The translations under genes and the position numbers were made by a program. Below the pieces are notes generated by a model, which worked only from the letters and a program-made list of their open reading frames with translations, was not told the DNA's origin and did no database searches. A stretch of 64,000 bases of DNA from Erwinia_E haradaeae_B (GTDB taxonomy: Bacteria; Pseudomonadota; Gammaproteobacteria; Enterobacterales; Enterobacteriaceae), in NCBI RefSeq assembly GCF_900698985.1, contig NZ_LR217730.1, positions 62,001-126,000 of the forward strand, in the 5' to 3' direction. This document shows positions 1 to 10,475 of this stretch, in pieces; positions within the stretch are counted from its first letter, which is position 1; every line of letters starts with the position of its first letter.

Positions 1-721
1 AAAAAGTTAGTACCACTATAGTTTTAGAAAACGGAAAATGCAGCTCGAAAAGAGGTAGTATGCCGAATAGAAAACAACTCGTTAATAATGTGTTAAATAG
101 TGATACATGAATTTGGGCAAAAATTACACTGTGAAAAGCTTCTGAAAGTATTGTTAGACGGTCCAGGATGGCATCTTGTAAAGGTGTGTTACATCTTTTT
201 TTATTATTATTTTGCAGAGAAATCATTACGCCTAAGACTGCTCCAATGAGCATAGTAGCAATGGTATGCACTGCGTTACGACTAATAGTCTGCATAACTA
301 AATTTTCATGTAACCAGTTTATTACCTGATTTTTTAACTCATCTATATTTAATGGTAAATAACGTGTGATCACTGGAGAGAGAGTGTTTTGTGCATCTCT
401 GAGGAGATTGCTGGCACTAGTTTGAAAACTAGAGAAATCTTGAAAATCGTGTAAAAGAAATCCGATGAGTTTAGTAGCTCCAGAAACGATTAATAGGATG
501 AGTAGAGCACTAAGAAACATAATGCTTACCCAGCGTGCTATTGGAGCTTTTACTAGATACCCCACAAGAATAGTGAGCCCTAAGATAATTTCATACATAA
601 TAAACCCTGCTAAAAAACACGGCAGTAAGTGTAAAGGAAACAGGGCAAGCAGTGCAATAGAAACCAGAAAAAAACTAGCAGCTCTGCAAAGAGTTAGACA
701 TTTTGTATCTCGTGTATGCAT
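1..721 (-). CDS. Putative AI-2E family (DUF20-type) membrane transporter, C-terminus beyond window edge
   Basis: An open frame of 240 codons starts with ATG at 721, preceded by an AGGA-type ribosome binding site, and runs without a stop to base 1. The protein has hydrophobic helices at about residues 12-40, 41-60 and 62-88. A polar stretch with heptad-like character follows (about 90-140), then another helix (about 147-165) and a hydrophobic C-terminal part after residue 190. This layout, two N-terminal helix pairs, a soluble middle and a later hydrophobic block, resembles AI-2E family permeases (YhhT, YdiK, PerM). I cannot pin it to one orthologue, and sequence identity to any of them looks low. 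Members are reported to export small molecules, but substrates are mostly uncertain. There is no frameshift in the visible part. The open reading frame on the opposite strand at 465-776 is an antisense shadow of this gene. Confidence 0.55.
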   Translation of the reverse strand, partial: MHTRDTKCLTLCRAASFFLVSIALLALFPLHLLPCFLAGFIMYEIILGLTILVGYLVKAPIARWVSIMFLSALLILLIVSGATKLIGFLLHDFQDFSSFQTSASNLLRDAQNTLSPVITRYLPLNIDELKNQVINWLHENLVMQTISRNAVHTIATMLIGAVLGVMISLQNNNKKRCNTPLQDAILDRLTILSEAFHSVIFAQIHVSLFNTLLTSCFLFGILPLFELHFPFSKTIVVLTF

Positions 722-1939
722 AATTTATCCTAAATATTTAAGATATGTATATATTAATAATGTAACAGTATATTAGTTATATAGTGCTTTGTAGTAGCAT
801 GATTATCATCAGTCCAGAGAGTTATGTTATTTTGATAAATCTATCATGGTACCTAACCAGGTTATGTCGTATATATAGTAGTCGCTCTGAAAATAGTCTA
901 ATAAGAATAGGTCTTTCTTTGCTTCTTCCTTATTAACGGAATAAACTTGAGAGCAATCTCTAAGTTTGCTCTTTTAAAGTCTAGCTCTTTGTTTTTTACA
1001 TATAAGATTTTTATTTATGTTGTATACATACAGTACCGTATCGAAGGAGATACAGATAATAACTGGAATGAATTATCATGTATGTAATACATTTACAGAC
1101 AAGTTCTGCTGATATGTGCATGGTGATTTTGTTATATATTTTTTATATATAGGCGCTATGCATATTTATATCTTTTTAATAGTGTTGCGCTATATAGATA
1201 ATTTATGAAACGTTTATACTAGTACGTTCAGTGTTGTGTATATTAATTTGTATGTAATACACAATGAATAATAGGTATGAAGTTAATTATAGTGGTGTCT
1301 TAAGTGCAGATAACGAACGTTATCTATTGTGTCTTGTTATCCTAGATTATAAAATAATACCTTTTATCTTGATACAAAAAATCCAATTATTTATGTATTC
1401 TTTTAACATATAAAATAAATAATTTGAATTTTAGTGGGTTAGCGTTAATTATTGCTAGTATTTTTAATATTTCTAGAAGTCTAATGTTAATGTTTTTATT
1501 TTATTTATTGTATGTATGCAAAATACGGTGATTTATATAGTGTTAATTTTATATCTGATGTATTTTTAGCTATGCTGATAAGGTCAGATTTATAGTTGCG
1601 ATATATCTTCAAATCTCAGAATGTATAATAAAAGATCATAATTATCCTGCAATATATAGGATATTAGAGCATAAGATGCATTAATATCAATAATTCTAAA
1701 AAATAATTTTTATATTTTTTGAGATTGGTTTTAGTCCATTCTGGACAACAGATGAGATTATGATGTCGCAATATACTACATATAACTGCATTATTCATGT
1801 AACCAGGTTTTATTTCTAAACTAAATATTTTTCGGTCGATTATTTTTTAACGGTTTACCCTGTAGTTTTTTTATATCTGAATAATTAAAATGTATACATA
1901 ATTATATAAATATTTGATCTTCAATAAAGGAAATGTCTA
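722..1939. other. 1.2 kb AT-rich spacer, no gene recognised
   Basis: Stops occur in all frames and no RNA gene is recognisable. A few less AT-rich patches (for example around 890-990 and 1730-1810) could be remains of decayed genes, but I cannot assign them. The leftward membrane-protein gene and the rightward cvrA diverge from this gap, so promoters for both should lie in it. Confidence 0.7.
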
Positions 1940-3658
1940 TTGGAATCTAGTGCGATTTACGGTCTTTTTATTATCGGTTCAATATTGGTTGCTACAAGTA
2001 TTTTGCTTAGCTCTTTTTCATCACGGTTAGGCATTCCTATTCTAGTTATTTTTCTTGCTATTGGTATGTTAGCTGGAGTTGATGGTATTGGTGGAATCGC
2101 TTTTGATAATTATCCCGCTGCTTACTTGATCAGTAATCTTGCTTTAGCTGTCATTCTTCTTGATGGTGGCATGCGTACTCAGGCAAGTTCTTTTAGGGTA
2201 GCGTTAGGTCCAGCATTATCATTAGCTACAGTTGGAGTGTTAATTACAGCTAGTTTAACTGGTTTAGCTGCTGCATGGTTATTTGGTCTTAGTTTACCTA
2301 ATGGCTTTCTTATCGGCTCAATTATTGGTTCTACTGATGCTGCAGCAGTTTTTTCACTTTTAGGTGGAAAAGGACTAAATGAACGTGTTAGTGCTACCTT
2401 AGAAATTGAATCTGGAAGTAATGATCCAATGGCTGTTTTTTTAACTGTTACTTTAATTAAAATGATCCAGAATGAACAAATGGGAATTAACTGGATATTT
2501 ATTTTTCAGATAATACAGCAATTTGGGTTGGGCATTCTTCTAGGTTTAGGCGGGGGGTTGGCATTATTACAAATTATTAATCGTGTTTCATTAGCTAGCG
2601 GTTTGTATCCATTATTGGCAGTCAGTGGAGGAATTCTAGTGTTTTCCGTAACGTCGATGCTAGAGGGAAGTGGTATCCTTGCGGTGTATTTGTGTGGTTT
2701 TATTCTTGGTAATCGTCCAATTCGCAATCGTCATGGTATTTTGCAAATTTTCGATGGCCTAGCTTGGCTAAGTCAAATTGGTATGTTTTTAGTATTAGGA
2801 TTATTAGTTAATCCCGTGGATCTCTGGTCTATAGCACTTCCGGCTACATTACTATCTATCTGTCTTATTCTTATTGCTCGTCCATTTTCAATTTTGATTG
2901 GTTTATTACCATTTCGTGGATTCAATATTCGAGAGCGTATGTTTATAAGTTGGGTTGGTCTCCGTGGAGCTTTACCTATTATACTTGCTGTTTTCCCTAT
3001 GATGGCGAGATTGCCTCAGGCGTCTCTTTTTTTTAATATTGCATTTTTTGTAGTTTTAGTATCACTTACGATTCAGGGCACTTCACTAAGTTGGGCGGCA
3101 CGTAAAGCTCGTGTAGTTATACCGCCGTTAGCATCACCAATTTCTCGTATTGGTCTGGATATTCATCCTGAGAACCCATGGGAGCAATTTATTTATCAAT
3201 TGAACGAAGATAAGTGGTGTATTGGGGCTGCGTTACGTGATTTACGCATGCCTTCTCAAACACGAATTGCTGCATTATTTCGTAAAAATCAATTGTTGCA
3301 TCCATCTGGGAGTACTCGACTAAAAGAAAATGATGTTTTATGTGTCATTGGTCGTGAACGAGACCTATCTGCTTTAGGGAAGTTATTTAGTCAATCTCCG
3401 CCTGTATCGGATCAGAGATTTTTTGGTGATTTTATTTTACAAGCAAGCGTTTCTTTACAAAATGTTGCTTATATTTACGGGATTGAACTTGATGACGAGA
3501 CAAATAATCAACAAACATTGGGCGAGATGGTTGCAGATATTATAGGAGCGGTGCCTGTAGTTGGAGATCAAATTGAATGGAAAAATATATTATGGACGGT
3601 CGCAGAAAAATCAGATCACGGAATTGTTAAGATTGGCGTGAGAGTTCAGGAACAATAA
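1940..3658 (+). CDS. cvrA: K+/H+ antiporter CvrA (NhaP2), CPA1 family
   Basis: This inner-membrane cation/proton antiporter exports K+ in exchange for H+ and protects cells at low osmolarity. The 572-residue protein aligns along its whole length with E. coli CvrA/NhaP2 (about 578 residues). It has roughly 12-13 membrane helices up to about residue 390, including the LLDGGMRTQ segment and the GSTDAAAVFSLL motif carrying the transport aspartates. A cytoplasmic TrkA-C-like domain follows (about 400-480, with LDIHPENPWE and VIGRERDL), then a CorC/HlyC-like tail. The start is TTG at 1940, with AAGGA about 10 bases upstream. The ATG at 1933 is out of frame and soon hits a stop, so TTG is the credible start. 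In E. coli cvrA sits beside dadX; here the DadX-type racemase gene is about 55 kb away, so that link has been broken. Confidence 0.97.
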   Translation: MESSAIYGLFIIGSILVATSILLSSFSSRLGIPILVIFLAIGMLAGVDGIGGIAFDNYPAAYLISNLALAVILLDGGMRTQASSFRVALGPALSLATVGVLITASLTGLAAAWLFGLSLPNGFLIGSIIGSTDAAAVFSLLGGKGLNERVSATLEIESGSNDPMAVFLTVTLIKMIQNEQMGINWIFIFQIIQQFGLGILLGLGGGLALLQIINRVSLASGLYPLLAVSGGILVFSVTSMLEGSGILAVYLCGFILGNRPIRNRHGILQIFDGLAWLSQIGMFLVLGLLVNPVDLWSIALPATLLSICLILIARPFSILIGLLPFRGFNIRERMFISWVGLRGALPIILAVFPMMARLPQASLFFNIAFFVVLVSLTIQGTSLSWAARKARVVIPPLASPISRIGLDIHPENPWEQFIYQLNEDKWCIGAALRDLRMPSQTRIAALFRKNQLLHPSGSTRLKENDVLCVIGRERDLSALGKLFSQSPPVSDQRFFGDFILQASVSLQNVAYIYGIELDDETNNQQTLGEMVADIIGAVPVVGDQIEWKNILWTVAEKSDHGIVKIGVRVQEQ

Positions 3659-4387
3659 TTATTTTTTAATAAAAATATATCATATTCTAAAAAATATTTT
3701 ATCTAAGTCTTATTTATGTATTGTAGTTACTGTGATATTTTATTATGTTTTTAAACATTAAGATCTATATTAATAAGATATCGATTTTTCTTAATTTTTA
3801 GCAAAAAATACAATGAGTATCTATTAAAGATCTTACGATAGGATATTCTATATAGAAATCAATAATTATTAATTTAATGCTTTTGGATACTCTATAGTAT
3901 ATTTTTATATAAATAAATAGTATCAGATATATAAAAAATATATAATCTATTATAACTTATGGTTATTATATGAATAACTATAGGTTAATTATTATACTGA
4001 TTTTAATGCTATTATAAAGAGATAGATAATATTTAATATATTATGTGATTATTTTGATATGTCCAAGCGGAGAATAAAAATTCTTATTTAAATAGTATCT
4101 AAATAAAATATTATACACTTAAATATATTAATTAATAATTGTTAATTGAACAATTATTGTTCATATTATGTGATAGATATTTAAAGTCAAGATTTTTTAT
4201 ATTTATATCATGATAAATGATACTTTCATAAAAGTAATATTATTGATATTTAGATGAAAACTTCTGTAGATATTTTATTTAGATTATTTTTATCTCTAAA
4301 ATATATTTTTATAAATAAAAATCTCATAATAAAACTCATGAGAATAACTGCAATTATATTATAAAATTATCTTCATTCGTGCAAAAA
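3659..4387. other. 0.73 kb very AT-rich spacer between convergent cvrA and dut
   Basis: No open frame of note and no tRNA or structured RNA is recognisable. The flanking genes converge on this gap, so transcription must end here, but I see no GC-rich hairpin with a T-run. Confidence 0.7.
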
Positions 4388-4846
4388 TTATTGACGCCCG
4401 GTGTGCCCAAAACCACCTGAACCTCGTTGAGTATCAGTGAAGCTATTAACTAGGTTGAACTCCACTTGTATAATAGGCAAAAAGATTATTTGTGCAACAC
4501 GTTCACCAGCTGTGATCATAAATGGATGCTTCTTGCGATTCCAGAGTGAGATCATAATTTGACCGTAATAATCAGAGTCGATTAAACCTACACTATTTCC
4601 AAGTACGATACCATTGGTGTGACCGAGGCCAGAGCGTGGGAGTATGATCGCTGTAATCTGAGGGTCAGCAATATGCAAAGCTATACCTGTTCCTATTAAA
4701 TGTGTCTCTCCGGGATACAAAATTAGTGTGCTCTCTATACAGGCCCGTAAATCTATACCGGCAGAGCCAAGAGTAGCATAACTTGGCATTGGAAAAGAAG
4801 TACCAATTCTTCTATCTAGAATTTTAATGTCAATTTTTTTTCTCAT
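4388..4846 (-). CDS. dut: Deoxyuridine 5'-triphosphate nucleotidohydrolase (dUTPase)
   Basis: The enzyme hydrolyses dUTP to dUMP and pyrophosphate, keeping uracil out of DNA and supplying dUMP for thymidylate. The 152-residue product matches E. coli Dut (about 151 residues) throughout. All trimeric dUTPase motifs are visible: GSAGIDLRA (about 27-35), PRSGLGH (about 70-76), GLIDSDYYGQI (about 87-97), ERVAQIIF (about 114-121) and the C-terminal arm RGSGGFGHTG, which closes over the active site. In E. coli dut lies downstream of coaBC; here both flanks are spacer DNA, so it appears to be a lone transcription unit. Nothing suggests loss of function. Confidence 0.97.
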   Translation of the reverse strand: MRKKIDIKILDRRIGTSFPMPSYATLGSAGIDLRACIESTLILYPGETHLIGTGIALHIADPQITAIILPRSGLGHTNGIVLGNSVGLIDSDYYGQIMISLWNRKKHPFMITAGERVAQIIFLPIIQVEFNLVNSFTDTQRGSGGFGHTGRQ

Positions 4847-5163
4847 ATGACGAGCTAAAACGTGAGACTTATTAGGTATTGTATTTTATTTTTACTTTAA
4901 ATATATTAAATATACTATAATAGTACATATATTTTTAATATAGTTTTTTTTGTAAAGTATCTATTTTTACAAAAATATATAACTAAAGGCAATTTATAGA
5001 ATGTTTGTAAGGTATATACTCTAAGAAATATAGAGTTTATGTGGATATTTTTACATGTTTAATTCTCTTATTTTTAGAAGTTACCAAATTCTAATAATGA
5101 TCAATTTATTGATCTACAAGTAAACTTGGATAGATTGGCATAGTGTGCATAATATTTTTGATT
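4847..5163. other. Short AT-rich spacer between valS and dut
   Basis: There is no gene or recognisable RNA. Both neighbours are on the minus strand. A nine-base match to a DnaA box with one mismatch (around 5039) occurs singly and is probably chance. Confidence 0.65.
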
Positions 5164-8019
5164 TTACATAGCGCATATTAATTTCTTTTTCTCTATTAAT
5201 TTCGCTATTTTTAATTCACAGTCTCTTAGGCGTCTTTTTTCTTTGATCACGATTGCTTCTGGTGCTAGTTTAATAAAGTTTTTATTATCTAATTTACCAT
5301 GAATTTGTTTGATTATTGTTTCTAAGTTGACAATATCAGATTGTATATGATTTAGCTCGATATTCTTATCTACTAAATCTTCTAATGGTAATAGTAAGTC
5401 TGCATCTTCTATTGACTGATTATAGGCTAATGAATGATTAGCATCTTCAGATACAATTTGTATTGTTTTTAGATTGGCAAGAGTTTTTATTAGATAATAG
5501 TTTTTATTTATTCTATGAGTTACGTTATTACTGTTTGTACGTAAAAGAAGATCTAAGGGGTGCGTTGGAGGGATGTTGTTTTTATTGCGCATATTGCGTA
5601 TTGCAATAATGACTTGTTTAATCCATTCGATATCTTTTATAGATTCATCATGAATACGAGTTGTAGAAAAGATTGGTACAGGTTGGAACATGATAGTTTC
5701 ATCTGTGATATGCTTTATTACTTTTACTCTTTGCCAAATTGTTTCAGTAATAAATGGAATCAGCGGATGAGCCAGGCAAAGTAAATCTGCTAATACGTTT
5801 ACTAGTGTATTACGTGTACCCTTTAATTGAGATTGAGTGCCGTTATGCAGGATTGGTTTAGTTAATTCTAGGTACCAATCACAGAACTGATTCCATGTAA
5901 ACTCGTATAAAATATGAGCGGCAAGATCAAAACGGTAGCGATTTAAGGCTTCGTGCCAAGCTTGTGCTGTATAGTTAAATTTTGCAATGATCCAGCGATC
6001 AGGTACAGAGAGTTCTAATTCACCGCCAAAAAAACCACAATCATATTTTTCAGTATTCATAAGGACAAACCGACTACCATTCCAGAGCTTATTACAGAAA
6101 TGACGGTAACCTTTAAGACGTTTCATGTCCCAGTGAACATCACGTCCAGTGGATGCTAAAGATGCTAAAGTGAATCTCAGTGCATCCGTGCCATGCGCTT
6201 CTATGCCACATGGAAATTGCTTTTTAGTACGTTGACGGATTATTTCTGATAATTGAGGTTTTATCATATTTTTAGTACGCTTCTCAATTAATTTTTCCAG
6301 TGAAATTCCATCGATCATATCTAATGGATCGATGATATTTCCTTTGGATTTTGACATTTTTTGACCTTCATCATCTCGAATTAAACCAGTTAAATAAACA
6401 GTTTTAAAGGGTACTTGAATTTTACCACTATCATCTTTTACAAAGTGCATAGTCAGCATAATCATACGGGCAATCCAGAAAAATATAATATCAAAACCGC
6501 TAACTAAAACATGAGTAGGGTGAAAAGTTTTTAATTCTTTAGTGTTTTTTGGCCATCCTAGACTTACAAAAGTCCAAAGAGCGGAAGAAAACCATGTATC
6601 TAATACATCTGTCTCTTGAATAAGAGGTAGATGAACGTTTAGGTTGTTCTCTATGCGAGCTTCTTGTTCACTATGCGCAACATAGATATTTCCAGATGGA
6701 TCGTACCAAGCTGGAATGCGATGACCCCACCATAGTTGGCGTGAAATACACCAATCTTCGATGTTTTTCATCCAAGAAAAATACATATTGGCGTATTGTT
6801 TTGGTACAAATTGAATATCTCCTGACTTTACTGCTTTTATAGCTACTTCAGCTAATGGCGTCATACGGATATACCATTGCGTATTTAGCATAGCTTCTAT
6901 GACAGCACCACTACGTTCACCATGTGGAACCATGAGATGATGTGTCTGGATATCTTCCAATAAACCTATTTTTTGAATCTCTTCAATAATCATTGCACGT
7001 GCTTCAAAGCGATCTAATCCACGAAAAGCTAAAGGTATTATTGAATCACAGTTATTCGATTCTTGACCGCAAGCATCATAAATTTGGGCATAATTGCGAA
7101 TATTTGCGGTGTATGTAAAAATATTAATCATTGGCAATTGATGACGACAGCCTACATCATAGTCATTAAAATCATGAGCGGGGGTAATTTTCATACAGCC
7201 AGTGCCTTTTGATATTTCTACATATTTATCACCAATTATGGGAATTAAGCGATTAGTTAATGGCAATACTAAAAATTTACCAATAAGATCTTGATAGCGT
7301 GTATCTGAAGGGTTGACAGCTACTCCCGTATCGCCTAATATAGTTTCTGGGCGTGTAGTCGCAATTATTATATATGTTTTACCCTCAGAAGTTTTTACAC
7401 CATTTGCGAGATAGTAACGAATATACCACATGAATCCTTTTTGCTCGAGGTTTTCTACTTCTAAATCAGAGATAGCAGTGCATAGTTTAGGGTCCCAGTT
7501 AACTAAGCTCTTTTTGCGATAGATCAGTTTTTCTTTATATAGAAGAATGAATATTTTTTTTACTGCATCTGAAAAACCATGATCCATGGTAAAGCGTTCA
7601 CGTGTCCAGTCAACAGAGCTGCCCAAGCGACGTATTTGATGAGAAATTATACTATTAAATTTATTTTTCCATTGCCAAGTTTTTTTAATTAAGGCATCAG
7701 CGTCATAGTCTTGATTGGTTTTATTTTCTTCTTCATTAATTTTTCTTGTAATCAACAACTGAGTAGCAATACCTGCATGATCAGTTCCTGTTTGCCATAG
7801 GGTATTTTTTCCTTTCATGCGATTATATCGGATCATGATATCTATGATAGTTTGTTGAAAAGCATGGCCAAGATGTAAGCTACCAGTGATATTAGGTGGT
7901 GGCATCATAATACAAAAATTTTCTTGAGATGCATCACCATTTGGTTTAAAATAACCCTTTTTCTCCCAATTTTGATAGAGTATTGTTTCGATGTGTTGTG
8001 GATTATACCTTTTTTCCAT
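5164..8019 (-). CDS. valS: Valyl-tRNA synthetase
   Basis: This class I synthetase charges tRNA-Val with valine and edits mischarged threonine. The length of 951 residues equals that of E. coli ValS. The HIGH-type nucleotide-binding motif is PPNITGSLHLGH (residues 41-52), and the KMSKS loop is QKMSKSKGN near residue 554. The CP1 editing domain lies between them (about 190-340), with TTRPETILGDT at its start. The anticodon-binding helical domain and a C-terminal coiled-coil arm (about 885-950, lysine- and glutamate-rich) are present. The start at 8019 gives MEKRYNPQ, matching the family N-terminus, although the upstream GAGA makes only a weak ribosome binding site. tRNA-Leu lies upstream on the same strand; pepA and holC, the E. 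coli neighbours, are absent. Confidence 0.98.
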   Translation of the reverse strand: MEKRYNPQHIETILYQNWEKKGYFKPNGDASQENFCIMMPPPNITGSLHLGHAFQQTIIDIMIRYNRMKGKNTLWQTGTDHAGIATQLLITRKINEEENKTNQDYDADALIKKTWQWKNKFNSIISHQIRRLGSSVDWTRERFTMDHGFSDAVKKIFILLYKEKLIYRKKSLVNWDPKLCTAISDLEVENLEQKGFMWYIRYYLANGVKTSEGKTYIIIATTRPETILGDTGVAVNPSDTRYQDLIGKFLVLPLTNRLIPIIGDKYVEISKGTGCMKITPAHDFNDYDVGCRHQLPMINIFTYTANIRNYAQIYDACGQESNNCDSIIPLAFRGLDRFEARAMIIEEIQKIGLLEDIQTHHLMVPHGERSGAVIEAMLNTQWYIRMTPLAEVAIKAVKSGDIQFVPKQYANMYFSWMKNIEDWCISRQLWWGHRIPAWYDPSGNIYVAHSEQEARIENNLNVHLPLIQETDVLDTWFSSALWTFVSLGWPKNTKELKTFHPTHVLVSGFDIIFFWIARMIMLTMHFVKDDSGKIQVPFKTVYLTGLIRDDEGQKMSKSKGNIIDPLDMIDGISLEKLIEKRTKNMIKPQLSEIIRQRTKKQFPCGIEAHGTDALRFTLASLASTGRDVHWDMKRLKGYRHFCNKLWNGSRFVLMNTEKYDCGFFGGELELSVPDRWIIAKFNYTAQAWHEALNRYRFDLAAHILYEFTWNQFCDWYLELTKPILHNGTQSQLKGTRNTLVNVLADLLCLAHPLIPFITETIWQRVKVIKHITDETIMFQPVPIFSTTRIHDESIKDIEWIKQVIIAIRNMRNKNNIPPTHPLDLLLRTNSNNVTHRINKNYYLIKTLANLKTIQIVSEDANHSLAYNQSIEDADLLLPLEDLVDKNIELNHIQSDIVNLETIIKQIHGKLDNKNFIKLAPEAIVIKEKRRLRDCELKIAKLIEKKKLICAM

Positions 8020-8214
8020 ATGCGCTATGTCTCAAATATTATAGATAGTATTACTGTATTTTAGTATATGTAATATAATTACGTGTTTTAACTTTAATAT
8101 AAATAATTTGAGTTAATAAACATGATATTACGGAGAGGTATCATATAAACTTCTTATATTAACATCATTAAATATTACTAAATATCATTAAAATATCATC
8201 AGAATTTTATATGA

Positions 8215-8299
8215 TGGTGCCGAAGGCCGGAATTGAACCGGCATGCCTTTTGGCGGTTGATTTTGAGTCAACTGCGTCTACCAGTTTCGCCACTTCGGC
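8215..8299 (-). tRNA. leuX: tRNA-Leu (anticodon CAA)
   Basis: This is an 85-base class II tRNA read on the minus strand. The acceptor stem GCCGAAG pairs with CTTCGGC near the 3' end, and the terminal CCA is encoded (8215-8217). The anticodon stem GTTGA/TCAAC encloses the loop CTCAAAA, giving anticodon CAA, which reads UUG. The long variable arm and the T-loop GGTTCAATTCC are typical of leucine tRNAs. It closely resembles E. coli leuX, which lies in the same chromosomal neighbourhood as valS there. Confidence 0.96.
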
Positions 8300-9578
8300 T
8301 ATTTTAGAGAATTTTTTAAAATAATAAAATTATATTACATTGTTTTTTTCTATTTATGCAACTGGATTTATGATGCTATATATAAAATGCTAGATCTGTA
8401 TGCATAAACTGTTTAGCTTGCAAACTATAAAATATGATTTTTATATAAAACATAACATGCATCCTACAAAAATACTAAAAATCTTAATTTAAATTTATAT
8501 AATAATTGGATTAATGGTTGAAGCGTAAAGTGACATATTCTATAATTTTTATATTTAACTAATAAATAATTAATAACTTAATATAAAATTATTTATTAGT
8601 TTTGGTGTTTTCTCAGAGATGAAAATGCAGATTCCTTAAAAAATACAGAATACAATTACATAATTAATTAAACTAGTTTAACTAATTATGTAACAAGAAT
8701 AATACTACTAAGTAGTATTAAAAATTAAATTTATTCTAGAAAAGACGGATCTGTAAATTGTATACTTTACTAATAAAATATCAACTTTTCTTTTTACATT
8801 ATATCATAATCATTTTTGAATCGCTACATGACTCTCTGAATATCATCATGATTTTGACCACGTATGCTAATAAAAATTAACGTATGAGATTTTTTATAAT
8901 TATTCATCTGATCAATATGAATATAATTATGTTATAAATCATATGCGATGTGATCTAGATTTTTTCTATGCTTGGTGCGTTGTGAGTGTAATGCTACGAT
9001 ACCTTTAATAGGTTTTTTTAAAATATTTTTAATTATGTTAACATGATTAATTTACTGTAATTTTTACAAGTGTTTGTTTATAAATAATTTTACATAAAAT
9101 ATACAATTCTGATATGTATATTTATGAGCTAAAAGATTACATAAGAGCTATTGTTATTTGGTTGAGAGTAAGGTTTAAAAGATTAGCAATTTTGGTATAA
9201 AAATATAAAGATTCTTTATATATTTTATGGAATATTTTATAAAATTATCCAATATTTTATGAATATTAGCATAACTATAATAAATAGTACCTAATGTTTT
9301 ATTTTTTTTGAGGATGTAATTGAGAATATTTAAATTTTTTTATTTATAGAATGGTAAGTTTTAGACTAAAAAACTAAAGTTACTATAAAATGTTTATGTA
9401 TTTTATTGGAATGATCATATGGTTAATTGTTTATTGATTGCAAGTATTTATATATTCCATAGGAATTGTTTTATATCGTAAGTTAGGTTTTGTCGTATAG
9501 ACTTAAGAATTATGCTTTTTAAGCATGATATAGCTTAATAAAATATATATTAATAAAATTAATGAGCTTTAATTTTTG

Positions 9579-9607
9579 AACACATATTAATATTATTAAT
9601 ATGTGTT
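9579..9607. repeat. Perfect 13-bp inverted repeat with 3-base loop
   Basis: The arms are AACACATATTAAT and ATTAATATGTGTT, separated by ATT. It sits in a long spacer between divergent genes, so it is not an obvious terminator for either neighbour. In DNA this AT-rich such palindromes arise by chance or replication slippage; no function is assigned. Confidence 0.6.
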
Positions 9608-10226
9608 TTATTAATACGTATTATTAAGATATTAATATGTATCATTCATTACTTTCCAAGTGCTGATAAGTAACAAAATCTTTTTAAATATAGCATTCAT
9701 AAAAATACATAGCATTCTTATGTGACTTGTTCAAATATTATCAATATTAAAAATTATTTAGAAATTCATTTTTTGAATGATTGCAATTACTAGAAGTAAG
9801 ATTAATTTTAATTGTCAGGTTAGTTAATAACTGTAGTTTAATTTTTATAAATAATACTTTATTTGGTGAAATATAAAAATATAGAGCAATGTAGTTAATA
9901 ATTCCTCTGAGTAATATTTTTACAATTTTAATGATGTTTTACACAGTGATAACTACATATCGAATATAAATAAAGTTTATGCTTGCATTAGTAAAATTAG
10001 TAAAATTAGTTAAAAGTAACTCATATTAAAAACATAAAAAAACTAGAGATAATATTGGTATTTTGTATATTCGATCGATTCAGATTATCAAGATTTGCAT
10101 AATGTAGAAGCTATATCTCTAATTGTTATTCTAAATAATGAGTTAAGAGATAATCAAAAACTTTTTATGTTTTATGGAGCGTAGTGATCGTATTTCTGGG
10201 AGATTTGATAATGATTCAATATATAT

Positions 10227-10264
10227 ACAATATCAATATATATAAATATATATATTGATATTGT
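10227..10264. repeat. Perfect 16-bp inverted repeat upstream of fieF
   Basis: The arms are ACAATATCAATATATA (10227-10242) and its exact complement (10249-10264), around a six-base centre that can itself partly pair. It lies about 210 bases upstream of the fieF start. It could form a cruciform or a transcript hairpin, but it consists almost only of A and T. Confidence 0.6.
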
Positions 10265-10475
10265 AATTTTTGAATATTGTAATTTGTATATTTAATATAT
10301 TATGAGTTTTTTAAAGATTTTTAATTATCTGTCAAAAGCATGTAGCAATAAGATCGATCTCATCGATGGTCTATAGGATTATATAGTATTCTTTTGGTCT
10401 ATCTCTCTCATATACTATAGATGAGGTCTTAGACTGTTAGTATAACTAACTGATTATACCTGGTGGATAGCCGCG

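Larger units (their letters stand above)
8300..10475. other. 2.2 kb AT-rich spacer with hairpins, no gene recognised
   Basis: It lies between the minus-strand tRNA-Leu and plus-strand fieF. No frame with homologue-like content is visible and stops are dense in all frames. Two perfect AT-rich inverted repeats (9579-9607 and 10227-10264, listed separately) stand out. The fieF promoter should lie near the right end. Confidence 0.7.

Noticed and set aside
465..776. 103-codon plus-strand open frame
   Set aside because: It lies antisense to the membrane-protein frame at 1-721, has no family motif, and its composition fits a shadow.
5036..5050. DnaA-box-like TGTGGATAT as an origin element
   Set aside because: It is a single imperfect copy in a gap between valS and dut, far from dnaA.
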